This document shows positions 31,972-40,306 of a DNA stretch of 47,240 nucleotides, one piece after another. Origin of the DNA: Spirochaetales bacterium Spiro_02 (GTDB taxonomy: Bacteria > Spirochaetota > Spirochaetia > Sphaerochaetales > Sphaerochaetaceae); contig LVBD01000006.1 of the NCBI GenBank assembly GCA_001604275.1, positions 1-47,240 on the forward strand, written 5' to 3'. The notes under the pieces were generated by a model, which was not told the origin of the DNA, searched no databases, and worked only from the letters and a program-made list of their open reading frames with translations. Position 1 is the stretch's first letter; each line of letters opens with the position of its first letter. The position numbers and the translations under genes are program-made.

Positions 31972-33765
31972 TCATAGGCTGAGTTTCTTCAGTAGCCGTT
32001 CGGCGACGGTGACCGGAATCTTCGCTTCGTCGGCGATTTCCTGCGGAGTATGCTTGAGCAGCTCGTCAATCGTACCGAACCGCTGCATGATCCGCTTGCT
32101 CCGCTCGCCGCCGATCCCCTCCACCGATTCAAGCAAGGCGAACGTAGCGTCGCGTGAACGCAGCAGCTGGTTGGCCGACGTGGCGAATCTGTGGCATTCG
32201 TCCCTGATGGCGATCAACACCCGAAGCGCTTCGGAATGCTCCGGCAGCAACAACGAAGGTCGGTCGTCGGGAAACACGATTTCCTCGACATCCTTCGCCA
32301 ATCCAACCACCGGGATGTCGACAAGCCCCAGAGCATCGAGGATTTCCTTCGCGGCGTTCACCTGCCCTTTCCCTCCGTCGATCATCAACAGTCCGGGGTG
32401 TTCGAGATTCTCGTTCAGCACCCGGGTATACCGACGGGCGACCGCCTCACGCATCGACTCGAAGTCATCGATCTTCCCTTCCAGCGTCTTGATGTTGAAC
32501 CGGCGATAGTTATGCGGATCGGGATTCCCGTCTCGGAAGGAAATGAGCGAGGCTACGGTATATTTGCCGGAAAGCTGGGCGATATCGAACCCCTCGATCA
32601 GATGCGGAGCATCTGGTAGTTCCAGCGCATCGCGCAACTCCTCCAGCGCGGCGGTATTGTCCCGGCTCTTCAAACGTTTCTCAACATCGCGCGAAGCGTT
32701 TTCCGACGCCATCCTCAGGATTCTGAAATGCTTGCCGTCCCTGGGAACGGTCACTTCGACATCGCTGTGCAGTTGTTCGGAGAAGTACCGCTGGACCAGC
32801 TCTACATCGATTTCATGGGAGACATACAGATGCTGGGGAAGCTTATCACCGTCCGCATAGTACTGGATCAAGAAGTTGAGCAGCGTCTCCGTCTCGTCGC
32901 CGAATGTCTCGGCCCGGTAGAGCGCCCTGCCCATCAGCTTGCCGTCCCGCATCTGCATGATCGATACGGTGCACAGCGGAGCACGCATCTCGATGGCGGC
33001 GTAGTCGCGGCTTTCCATGACGAAATCCTCGACCTGCTGAGTCTTGGTCACCGATTCCAGCGCAAGCAGCATATCCCGTTTCGCCGCCGCTACTTCGTAT
33101 TTCATCTCCTTGCTCGCCACCAGCATCTCGTCCTGGATCCGTTTCTTCAGATCTTCGTTCTTCCCTTGGAGCAGGGAGCGGATCTTGTCGATGTAGGTCC
33201 GGTATTCCTCTTCCGTGACGAGGCCGGCGCAAGGACCGCAACAGCGCCCGATATGATGGTACAGACAGGGGCGCTGACGCTTGCGGAGCGGGATGCCGCA
33301 ACGACGGAGCGGAAAGAGCTTTTCGATCAGTTCCAGATATTGGTCGAGCTTCCCCGCATCGGGATACGGTCCGAAATATTCGGAACCGTCCCTGACGATC
33401 CTTCGCGTCTTGAAAACCTTGGGGAACGGCTCATGGGTGATGCGGATCACCGGATAGCTCTTGCCATCTTTCAACGAGATATTGTAGTGGGGGTTGTGGC
33501 GCTTGATAAGATTGTTCTCGAGCACCAGCGCTTCATAGTCGTTTCCGGTGATGATATGGTCGATCGAGACGATCTTCTTGACGAGGGCCGCGGTCTTGGC
33601 GTTCCTTCCCGATAGGAAGTAGCTGGTCACCCGTTTGCGGAGATCCTTCGCCTTTCCGACATAGATGATCGTGCCCGACGCATCCTTCATCAGATACACG
33701 CCGGGAAGGTGGGGCAGTTCACGCGCCTGCTCCTTGGGAGGCAATCCCGTTTTCTCGTCTTTCAT
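31972..33765 (-). CDS. uvrC: UvrABC nucleotide excision repair subunit C
   Basis: A 597-residue nuclease that cuts on both sides of bulky DNA lesions with UvrB. It has the N-terminal GIY-YIG domain (GVYLMKDASGTIIYVGKAKDLRKR), a Cys-rich stretch (KRQRPCLYHHIGRCCGPCAG), a UVR motif for UvrB binding (about 200-235), the RNase H-like nuclease with LLMIDGGKGQ, and C-terminal helix-hairpin-helix motifs. I chose the ATG at 33765 because it gives the normal family length and sits 7 nt after the -10 of a good promoter. Longer frames to 33849 pass through the promoter. It is divergent from another DNA-repair-type gene. Confidence 0.95.
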   Translation of the reverse strand: MKDEKTGLPPKEQARELPHLPGVYLMKDASGTIIYVGKAKDLRKRVTSYFLSGRNAKTAALVKKIVSIDHIITGNDYEALVLENNLIKRHNPHYNISLKDGKSYPVIRITHEPFPKVFKTRRIVRDGSEYFGPYPDAGKLDQYLELIEKLFPLRRCGIPLRKRQRPCLYHHIGRCCGPCAGLVTEEEYRTYIDKIRSLLQGKNEDLKKRIQDEMLVASKEMKYEVAAAKRDMLLALESVTKTQQVEDFVMESRDYAAIEMRAPLCTVSIMQMRDGKLMGRALYRAETFGDETETLLNFLIQYYADGDKLPQHLYVSHEIDVELVQRYFSEQLHSDVEVTVPRDGKHFRILRMASENASRDVEKRLKSRDNTAALEELRDALELPDAPHLIEGFDIAQLSGKYTVASLISFRDGNPDPHNYRRFNIKTLEGKIDDFESMREAVARRYTRVLNENLEHPGLLMIDGGKGQVNAAKEILDALGLVDIPVVGLAKDVEEIVFPDDRPSLLLPEHSEALRVLIAIRDECHRFATSANQLLRSRDATFALLESVEGIGGERSKRIMQRFGTIDELLKHTPQEIADEAKIPVTVAERLLKKLSL

Positions 33766-33772
33766 TGCACAA

Positions 33773-33801
33773 AGCATAGCTATCGGGAAGCGATTTGACA
33801 A
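33773..33801 (-). promoter_or_regulatory. uvrC promoter (leaderless geometry)
   Basis: On the - strand TTGTCA (33796-33801), a 17-bp spacer and TATGCT (33773-33778) end 7 nt before the ATG at 33765. Confidence 0.65.
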
Positions 33802-33809
33802 GCGATAGC
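33779..33809. promoter_or_regulatory. Inverted repeat over the uvrC promoter, candidate operator
   Basis: GCTATCG (33779-33785) and CGATAGC (33803-33809) are perfect inverted repeats flanking the uvrC spacer and -35 box, 22 bp upstream of the -35 of the divergent gene. It could be a damage-responsive operator for both genes. It does not resemble the Escherichia coli or Bacillus LexA boxes closely. Confidence 0.4.
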
Positions 33810-33830
33810 GGAATATCGCACGTCGAGGAT

Positions 33831-33859
33831 TTGACCATCCTCCGTCCACGCCCTACAAT
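33831..33859 (+). promoter_or_regulatory. Promoter of the SPL-like gene (leaderless geometry)
   Basis: TTGACC (33831-33836), a 17-bp spacer and TACAAT (33854-33859) end 8 nt before the ATG at 33868. Confidence 0.6.
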
Positions 33860-33867
33860 GGGGCGGT

Positions 33868-35139
33868 ATGGAACAGGACCCCGATTTCGCTCGCACCTAC
33901 CCGCTATTCGACGCGCTCTCAGAAGATGATCGCAGCTTCATCGAAGCGCTTCATCGTCGATACCGTTTCTCATTCCAGCAGCTGAAACAACTCGTCGACA
34001 CTGCCTTGGACCTCAGGCAATGGCAGGAGGGTCCCCTCCGGAGATGGTGGAGCGACGAAGAGCCTGCCGGAGCATACGGGAAAGCCCTGACGAAACGGCT
34101 GGTCAACTGCTTGTTGAAACGAGTCGGCCAGCTTCGAGAAGCTCCCACGGACTACGAGGCCTTTTCTCCGCCGCAGATACTCCCGGAAAAATTGATTTCC
34201 GTCATCGTCGATAGCGAACCGGTCAAGCTGCTCGGCCGCTGTCCTTGTCCTGTGGAGGGGGAGCGGACCAGATGCTGCAACCTGCGGACGCTCGACGCGG
34301 TGCAGCAATGCGGGTTCGCTTGTTCGTACTGCTCCATACAATCGTTCTATCACAGCAATGCAATCCGATTCATCGGAGACCTCGCCAAACGGCTGGCAGA
34401 CCTCGACATTGGCCCGGAAGTATGGCATATCGGAACAGGCCAGGCGTCGGATTCATTGCTCTGGGGCGACGACCACGGAACGCTCACCGCGATCGCATCC
34501 TTCGCAAGAAAACATCCCCAAGTGGTTGTCGAGCTGAAATCGAAGTCGGCAAGGACCGACTGGCTCGGCGCCATCGACATCCCACGCAACATGATATTCA
34601 CCTGGTCGCTCAACGCCCCGACGATCATCGACAAGGAAGAACATCTGGCCGCGACGCTGGACCAACGGCTCGCAGCGGCACGGCGCGTCGCCGATGCAGG
34701 GCTTCTTGTCGGCTTCCATATCCACCCGATGGTCCATTTCAGGGGCTGGAAGGACGAGTACAAGGCGGTGATCGACGGAATCGTCGATGGATTCTCGCCC
34801 AAGGAGACCGTGATGATCTCCATCGGGACGCTGACGTTCACCAGGCAGGTCGTCAGGCAGCTGAGGACGCAGGGCCGCCCAAGCAGGATCCTCGAGATGA
34901 AACTGACGGAAGCGGCGGGGAAATACTCCTATCCGCTCGAGGTGAAGCGGAAGCTGTTCACCCATGCCTACGAATCCTTTCCGAGATCCTGGAAGGAAGG
35001 AACGGATCACCCGTTCTTCTACTTGTGTATGGAGGATCCCTCGCTCTGGGAACCGACATTCGGCTACGGCTACGGCTCGGACCACGAGTTCGAACAAGCC
35101 ATGAAGGCCGCATATCTTGCGAAAACCGCACATCCCTAG
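33868..35139 (+). CDS. Spore photoproduct lyase-like radical SAM protein
   Basis: A 423-residue radical SAM protein. The cluster motif is Cys148-x3-Cys152-x2-Cys155 (QQCGFACSYCS), the spacing used by spore photoproduct lyase, and the following barrel (GTGQASDSLLWG, VVELKSKS, FTWSLNAP, GFHIHPMVHF) matches the SPL family. SPL repairs spore thymine dimers in endospores. This genome gives no sign of sporulation, so the substrate is probably another DNA or nucleotide lesion, or something unrelated. An N-terminal helical region of about 110 residues and an extra Cys-rich stretch (CPCPVEGERTRCC, 125-137) precede the core. It is divergent from uvrC, which supports a repair role. Confidence 0.82.
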   Translation: MEQDPDFARTYPLFDALSEDDRSFIEALHRRYRFSFQQLKQLVDTALDLRQWQEGPLRRWWSDEEPAGAYGKALTKRLVNCLLKRVGQLREAPTDYEAFSPPQILPEKLISVIVDSEPVKLLGRCPCPVEGERTRCCNLRTLDAVQQCGFACSYCSIQSFYHSNAIRFIGDLAKRLADLDIGPEVWHIGTGQASDSLLWGDDHGTLTAIASFARKHPQVVVELKSKSARTDWLGAIDIPRNMIFTWSLNAPTIIDKEEHLAATLDQRLAAARRVADAGLLVGFHIHPMVHFRGWKDEYKAVIDGIVDGFSPKETVMISIGTLTFTRQVVRQLRTQGRPSRILEMKLTEAAGKYSYPLEVKRKLFTHAYESFPRSWKEGTDHPFFYLCMEDPSLWEPTFGYGYGSDHEFEQAMKAAYLAKTAHP

Positions 35140-35192
35140 TATCGGAAGCTGACATTCGATCTTCAATTGTCAATTATCATTTCGATATGTAC

Positions 35193-35221
35193 TTGCATGC
35201 CCTCCGCAAATCTCATAGAAT
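35193..35221 (+). promoter_or_regulatory. Promoter upstream of the E2-like gene
   Basis: TTGCAT (35193-35198) and TAGAAT (35216-35221) are 17 bp apart. The leader of about 75 nt contains AAAGGAG and a five-codon frame ATG...TGA (35271-35285) whose stop overlaps a TTG in the frame of the next gene. Confidence 0.45.
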
Positions 35222-35302
35222 CAGAACGATACGAAAGGAGAATCAATCTCTCCCGGAGCGATATATACCGATGAGCATCCCTTGAGAAGGAATCTAGCCA
35301 GA

Positions 35303-36244
35303 ATGAGAAGAAACGATGCGACCCTCGTGGTCGATGTGCCCCAGTATCGGAGAATCTTCCCCCATATCATGAAAAAGCGATGCGATTCATTGGTCTATCA
35401 GACGGTGGAGATAGATCTGACGAAAACAGTTCAGTTCGTCAAGCAACAGAATCGGCTTCATCCGGACGAACATCAGTACCGGGTCTTCGAGATCTTCGTG
35501 GCAGCGGTCATGAGGACCATCGCGTTGCGTCCGGAAGTGAACAGGTTCGTCGCACGCTACAACTACTGGCAACGCAAGGAACATTCCCTGACATTCGTCA
35601 TCAAGGAAGATTACACGGACGAAGCGCCGGAACATAGTTCGCCGATCATCATGGATCCGAACATGACGTTGCCGGAAATGGCCGCGATCATCGACCGGAC
35701 GATCCGTGAAGCACGCCAGCCGTCCATCGAAAACTTCACCGATGAAGCGATCGGCTTTTTCCTGCGGTTCCCCCTATGCATCGTACGAGCTGTCATCAAT
35801 CTCGCCAGAATACTCGATTACTTCGGCAAAGCTCCGAAAGCGCTTCGTGAGGCGGACGGGCTGCATACATCGGTCTTCGTAGCGAATCTCGGCAGCATCG
35901 GATTGGCGGGCGGCAGCCCCCATCATCATTTGTACGAATGGGGGACTACGAGCATGTTCGTGACGATGGGGACTTTGCGCAGGACACGGACACGACTCGG
36001 GGACAAGACGACGTTCAAGGATACGATGGAAGTCGGCTTTACCGTCGATGAACGGGTTACCGACGGTTTCTACTTCATGAACACGATCAGATTGTTCCAG
36101 GAACTTCTCAACAATCCCGAGAGATTGCTGGAGCGTCCGGTGCTGCCTCCTCCTCCAAAGACGAAGAAGGAGTACAAGCTGGAGCGGAAAGCGCAGAAAC
36201 GGGCTCGCAGGATCGAACGGAAACAGGCGAAGAAGTCTGCCTGA
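35303..36244 (+). CDS. Solitary 2-oxoacid dehydrogenase E2-type acyltransferase-fold protein
   Basis: A 313-residue protein matching the catalytic domain of dihydrolipoyl acyltransferases (PF00198) from about residue 20 to 270. It has no lipoyl or subunit-binding domain, and no E1/E3 genes are nearby. The E2 active-site motif (DHRxxDG) reads VDERVTDGF, so the catalytic His is Glu; classical acyl transfer to CoA is unlikely by that mechanism. Similar solitary E2-like proteins occur in anaerobes with unknown function. A short hydrophobic stretch (FFLRFPLCIVRAVINLARIL, about 151-170) might touch membranes, and the last 35 residues are very Lys/Arg-rich. The ATG at 35303 follows AAGGAA by 10 nt; a TTG at 35282 is an alternative. 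Confidence 0.72.
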   Translation: MRRNDATLVVDVPQYRRIFPHIMKKRCDSLVYQTVEIDLTKTVQFVKQQNRLHPDEHQYRVFEIFVAAVMRTIALRPEVNRFVARYNYWQRKEHSLTFVIKEDYTDEAPEHSSPIIMDPNMTLPEMAAIIDRTIREARQPSIENFTDEAIGFFLRFPLCIVRAVINLARILDYFGKAPKALREADGLHTSVFVANLGSIGLAGGSPHHHLYEWGTTSMFVTMGTLRRTRTRLGDKTTFKDTMEVGFTVDERVTDGFYFMNTIRLFQELLNNPERLLERPVLPPPPKTKKEYKLERKAQKRARRIERKQAKKSA

Positions 36245-36279
36245 GCATCCTCTGTCGACGGGGACGGAGATCCACGAAA

Positions 36280-36858
36280 CTACATTCTGGAAAAGAACGA
36301 CATGCTCACCCCGGTATCCTGGACCAGTACATCCGGGGGCATTCTCAAGACTGTCCCCGCCAAGAACAGGTCGCCCGCCGACCCAGAGAGATTCACCACC
36401 TGGACAAGATAGAGCGCCCAGAACCATTGGGAGGAAGCCATTGCCAGCCCGATGGTCAGGACGATAGTCCAGACGACGACCGGAGCCAGCGCGATCACGA
36501 GATACGACATGCGGTCGAACCACGCGCGGTCGGTTCCCGCATACAGGTAGGCTCCCGAAACACCGAACGTAGGTTTCACTTTACCGAGAATACGGATGAA
36601 CAGGCCGTGGACGCCTTCGTGGAGAACCAGGTACGCAAGGATGAGACCGATGGTACAGACGATCCGTCGGAGCAGGATGCCGACTCCCGCCTCGACCGAA
36701 AACGTACGCCGGAACGGAACGAGGGCAAGCCCGACGCAGAAACTGACGACGGCGATCGCAACGGAGAGTATGGCAATCTTCCTGGCAGTCGGAAGATCGT
36801 CCGAAAGCTCTATCTTCCCGATCAACCGGTATCCGTCAGGCAACCGTCCGACATTCAT
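36280..36858 (-). CDS. DUF3267 membrane metalloprotease-like protein
   Basis: A 192-residue protein with four or five transmembrane segments and a zinc-protease motif HEGVH in LVLHEGVHGLFIR. A later NLSGSAGDL resembles the third-ligand motif of site-2-protease-like families. DUF3267 proteins are considered putative membrane zinc metalloproteases, with unknown substrates. AAGGA lies about 8 nt before the ATG. It is 27 bases downstream of thyX on the same strand, so probably co-transcribed, although no functional link is evident. Confidence 0.75.
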   Translation of the reverse strand: MNVGRLPDGYRLIGKIELSDDLPTARKIAILSVAIAVVSFCVGLALVPFRRTFSVEAGVGILLRRIVCTIGLILAYLVLHEGVHGLFIRILGKVKPTFGVSGAYLYAGTDRAWFDRMSYLVIALAPVVVWTIVLTIGLAMASSQWFWALYLVQVVNLSGSAGDLFLAGTVLRMPPDVLVQDTGVSMSFFSRM

Positions 36859-36885
36859 TTCCAGCGTCCTTTGCTCCGGCGCATG

Positions 36886-37707
36886 TTATGAGAGTTTCGC
36901 TTCGAACAGCTGACGGTCCCGGTCGCCAAGCGGGCAGGGTTCCCCGGCCAGCATCGCCTTGATCGCCTCGACCTCTTTGCCGCTGAAGCTTCGTCCGTTC
37001 CGCTTATGGTTCTCGAACGCCTCCACGGCTACGGGGCAGACGGTCCTGACGATCTGAAGAACCACCTCGGCGTAGGCCCGTATTTCATACTGCGCATGGG
37101 CGTCCAGCCGCAATGCGAGGAAATGGAACAGATTGTGGAGATCCATCTGCCAATACCATTCAGTGTAGAGACTCAGCGGGAGATCGATACGGGCGATCTC
37201 CCGGGCGATACCCATGTCCAGAAGCCGCCGATAGGTCTCATACGTCTTGCGCTGGTCTTCGGAGAGCAGCGCCCTCACCTGCTCCTGGACCTGCGGATCC
37301 ACGGGCTCAACCGCACGCCCCTGCTTGTTGTCCTCGCTCTGGTAGTTGATCTTGTCGCCGGATGGAATGTAGCATTCGTCGCTCATGACGCTGTATCTGC
37401 CGGATATTTCATTGACCCGTCCCGTTCGATGCCGGATCCATTGCCGAGCCACGAAAATCGGCATCTTGATATGGAAGGTGAAGTTCACCTGTTCGAACGG
37501 GGATGTATGATCGTTGCGAAGCAGATAGTTGATCAAACCCTTGTCCTGACGGTAGGTCTTGGTCCCAGCTCCGTAGGACACCCTCGCAGCCTGGACGATC
37601 CGTTCATCGGAGCCCAGATAGTCCACTAATCGTACGAATCCATGATCCAGAACCGGAAATTCCTTGTCCAGTATCTCTTCCGCGGCGGGTACTATGCAAT
37701 GCGCCAT
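36886..37707 (-). CDS. thyX: Flavin-dependent thymidylate synthase
   Basis: A 273-residue FAD enzyme that makes dTMP from dUMP with methylene-tetrahydrofolate and NADPH. The ThyX motif RHRTGRVNEISGRYS is intact, and further family segments are HTSPFEQVNFTFHIKMP and the C-terminal EWYWQMDLHNLFHFLALRLD. GGGAG precedes the ATG at 37707. ThyX in place of ThyA is common in spirochaetes. It appears first in a two-gene unit with the DUF3267 gene. Confidence 0.95.
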   Translation of the reverse strand: MAHCIVPAAEEILDKEFPVLDHGFVRLVDYLGSDERIVQAARVSYGAGTKTYRQDKGLINYLLRNDHTSPFEQVNFTFHIKMPIFVARQWIRHRTGRVNEISGRYSVMSDECYIPSGDKINYQSEDNKQGRAVEPVDPQVQEQVRALLSEDQRKTYETYRRLLDMGIAREIARIDLPLSLYTEWYWQMDLHNLFHFLALRLDAHAQYEIRAYAEVVLQIVRTVCPVAVEAFENHKRNGRSFSGKEVEAIKAMLAGEPCPLGDRDRQLFEAKLS

Positions 37708-37809
37708 ATCATCTCTCTCCCTTTCGTTGGTTCTTCCATAGGTGCTCCCGAATATCAGCAGGGGTCGGCGATAGAATATCGGGAACTCCGTTCAATTACA
37801 ACACGCAAC

Positions 37810-38538
37810 TTATAACAATCCCATCCGTCCGAGCAGCACGGCGATGCCGGCGCTGCAAGCCGTTTCCGTACGGAGCACCCGTCTGCCGAGCGTCACCGCC
37901 TGGAACCCTGCCGTTGAGAACACTCCCCGTTCCCGATCGGTCCAGCCTCGTTCGGGTCCCACAGCCAGGACAGACTTCCCGGCAGGGATATCCAACGAAG
38001 AAAGCGGTACGCCATCGACCACATTGTCAAGCATGAACCGCATACTGTCTTCCACAGCTAGCGACGCGACGGCGGCGTCCACGCAATCGGCGAACCGGAT
38101 GTCGCTCATTCCGGTCATGGCCGACTGCATCGCGCCATCGAGGAGGTACTTTCGGTATTCACCGGTCTTCCAGAGGCCGGAAACCCGATATGACTTCTCC
38201 GCCGTGTCTGCCCCTGTCACGATCAGGCGACGAACGCCTAGGCTGACAGCTTCGCGAAGGATACGCTTCATGCAGATTGGGCGGACTTGCGCCACCAGCA
38301 GGGTGACGGGATGCATGGAGGCTGCCTCGGACGCAGGAAGTGTCTGCCTCCAGGAAAACGAAATGCCTGTGGGATCGACGGCAGTGAGCGTAGCCTCTCC
38401 CAACGGCCCGTCGACGATTCCGATCGAAAGATGATCTCCGACGGACAGGCGCAACACGTTGCGGATATGCCCGTAACGAAAATCATCGGAAGGAATCCGG
38501 TCTCCTTCGGGCATTCTCTCGAACAGGATGACATTCAT
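37810..38538 (-). CDS. rsmE: 16S rRNA (uracil1498-N3)-methyltransferase
   Basis: A 242-residue SPOUT methyltransferase of the RsmE family that methylates U1498 of 16S rRNA with SAM. The N-terminal PUA-like domain (RYGHIRNVLRLSVGDHLSIG) is followed by the knot region with AVGPERGWTDRE and LGRRVLRTETA, the family's SAM-binding signatures. The ATG at 38538 has no Shine-Dalgarno sequence but lies 7 nt after the -10 of a promoter. A longer frame to 38598 would run through that promoter. Confidence 0.9.
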   Translation of the reverse strand: MNVILFERMPEGDRIPSDDFRYGHIRNVLRLSVGDHLSIGIVDGPLGEATLTAVDPTGISFSWRQTLPASEAASMHPVTLLVAQVRPICMKRILREAVSLGVRRLIVTGADTAEKSYRVSGLWKTGEYRKYLLDGAMQSAMTGMSDIRFADCVDAAVASLAVEDSMRFMLDNVVDGVPLSSLDIPAGKSVLAVGPERGWTDRERGVFSTAGFQAVTLGRRVLRTETACSAGIAVLLGRMGLL

Positions 38539-38545
38539 GCCGAGC

Positions 38546-38574
38546 AGTATAGCATAGGTACGCACATGAAACAA
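38546..38574 (-). promoter_or_regulatory. rsmE promoter (leaderless geometry)
   Basis: On the - strand TTGTTT (38569-38574), a 17-bp spacer and TATACT (38546-38551) end 7 nt before the ATG at 38538. Confidence 0.65.
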
Positions 38575-38625
38575 AGGGAACTGGGGGGGTGAGAACATCT
38601 TCGAACCATGTCTGGAAGAATCCCG

Positions 38626-38655
38626 TTGCGTCGGATCGATACTCTCTGGTACAAT
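38626..38655 (+). promoter_or_regulatory. Promoter of the oligopeptide-binding protein gene (leaderless geometry)
   Basis: TTGCGT (38626-38631), an 18-bp spacer and TACAAT (38650-38655) with an upstream TG (extended -10) end 6 nt before the ATG at 38662. Confidence 0.6.
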
Positions 38656-38661
38656 GCCAAT

Positions 38662-40269
38662 ATGGAATCGATCAAAGGAATGCTCCTGAGAAGATTCAGT
38701 TTGATCCTCTGCATGGTCTGTTTCGCCTTTCCCTTGGTCGCGAAAGGTTCACGGGAGCAAGCCTCGCCGCCCCGGCCGGAACTCTCTATTCTGGATACAA
38801 ACAATACGCTGGTGGTCGCCATCGATCCAGGCGAAGACCTCATCACGATGGATCCTCGTTTCGCCACGGACAGCAATTCGGTCCTCGTCGCATCCAGCGT
38901 CTCGAAAGGACTCTGCGACTACGATCCACGGACCGCGATGCCGATCCCTGAGCTCGCCGATTCCTGGACAGTATCGCCGGACGGTCTTGTCTGGGAATTC
39001 ACCTTGCGGCGGGGAATACGTTTTTCAGACGGCACACCCATCACGGCGACGGATTTCATCGAAAGTTGGCTGTCTTCGTTCGAAGCGAGCAAGGACAGGA
39101 CATCGTTCGCTTCGTTGCTCGATATCGTCCAGGGGATCGAAGAATGGAGAAAAGGGATCGGATCCTTGCGCAAGATCGCGCTGGAAGCCGTCGGCTCCGA
39201 CCGCTTGAGGATCAAGCTGAACTCCCCCGCTCCATACCTTCCGATGATTCTCTGCAACGTGGGGTTTTCCGTCGTGCACCCGGAGGTCAGGAACGGAACG
39301 GCCGCCGCCGGAAAAATCTCCAGTGGACCATATCTCTTGAGAGAGGCTTCGGAAGACAGGCTGGTGCTCGAGCGCAACCCCTATTACTGGAATGCCGCAT
39401 CTTCACGATGCGACTATCTTGAGATCGACATGCGGGGAGAAACGGAAGCTGTGTATGAAGCCTATCGGAACGGCGACATCCAGTGGGCGCAGATGTTCAT
39501 CCCTCGAGAGTACCAGACCGGCGGCGATCTGTTCTTCTCCCCCCAGTTCTCCACCAGTTTCTTCTATTTCAGCGCCGCCAGCGGCCCGTATGCGGATCCG
39601 AAGGTCCGCAAGGCGCTCTATGCGATGGTAGACTGGGATGAGATCCGACGAATCGGTAGCCAACCGTTTCCGACCGAAACCCTCGTGCCGGGAAGCGACG
39701 TGAGACCGACCCGGCTCCCCACATCTCCCCTAGAAAGAAAGGCGCTGGCGCTCGGACTGCTACAGGAGGCGGGATATCCCGACGCAACCGGGCTTCCGCC
39801 GTTGATCATGGCCGTACACCGGGGTTCCCAAGTCGCTACGGCGGCAGAGAGAATCGCCGAAACTTGGAGCGACCAGCTTCACCTGACGGTGATTCTGGAC
39901 ACCGTTCCGCTTACCGTCTATGCGAATCATCCGGAGCAGTCCCCGTATCACTTCGCCTGCCTTACTTGGATCGGAGACTACTACGATCCTTCGGCGTTCC
40001 TGACCATGTGGACATCCGACAGCACGTTCAATCTCGGAAACTATGAAAATGAGACCTATGATGCCCTGGTCCATAGCGCACTAGCGACCATGGAGCCCCA
40101 AGCGCGGCATTTGATGCTCTCCACCGCGGAACAGTACCTGCTGGACGAACGAACCGTCATTCCGACCTCAAACAGCTTCTCCATCAATTTCGTCAGGACC
40201 GATCTGATAGACGGATGGTATGACAATCCGCTGAACATCCATCCGATACAATCGATCGGACGGATCTAG
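38662..40269 (+). CDS. Oligopeptide ABC transporter substrate-binding protein (OppA-like)
   Basis: A 535-residue family 5 solute-binding protein. A signal peptide (basic start, FSLILCMVCFAFPLVA core, cleavage near AKG) directs it to the periplasm, and no clear lipobox is present. Family features are ELADSWTVSPDGLVWEFTLRRGIRFSDGTPITATDF, LVLERNPYYW and HFACLTWIGDYYDPSAFL. It should bind peptides. The permease and ATPase genes are not adjacent, so it is an orphan binding protein. The start at 38662 is set by the promoter; ATG codons at 38608 (before the promoter) and 38680 are less likely. Confidence 0.88.
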   Translation: MESIKGMLLRRFSLILCMVCFAFPLVAKGSREQASPPRPELSILDTNNTLVVAIDPGEDLITMDPRFATDSNSVLVASSVSKGLCDYDPRTAMPIPELADSWTVSPDGLVWEFTLRRGIRFSDGTPITATDFIESWLSSFEASKDRTSFASLLDIVQGIEEWRKGIGSLRKIALEAVGSDRLRIKLNSPAPYLPMILCNVGFSVVHPEVRNGTAAAGKISSGPYLLREASEDRLVLERNPYYWNAASSRCDYLEIDMRGETEAVYEAYRNGDIQWAQMFIPREYQTGGDLFFSPQFSTSFFYFSAASGPYADPKVRKALYAMVDWDEIRRIGSQPFPTETLVPGSDVRPTRLPTSPLERKALALGLLQEAGYPDATGLPPLIMAVHRGSQVATAAERIAETWSDQLHLTVILDTVPLTVYANHPEQSPYHFACLTWIGDYYDPSAFLTMWTSDSTFNLGNYENETYDALVHSALATMEPQARHLMLSTAEQYLLDERTVIPTSNSFSINFVRTDLIDGWYDNPLNIHPIQSIGRI

Positions 40270-40272
40270 CGG

Positions 40273-40306
40273 CGTACCGGACAGCCGGTCATGCCTTTCC
40301 GGTACG
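40273..40306. terminator. Hairpin between convergent oppA-like and malQ genes
   Basis: CGTACCGG (40273-40280) and CCGGTACG (40299-40306) are perfect 8-bp inverted repeats. A nested ACCGG-ACAG-CCGGT hairpin lies at 40276-40289. There is no T-tract, so intrinsic termination is uncertain. Confidence 0.35.

Noticed and set aside
33779-33809. Inverted repeat between uvrC and the SPL-like gene as a LexA box
   Set aside because: It does not resemble known LexA operators closely enough; kept only as an unnamed candidate operator.
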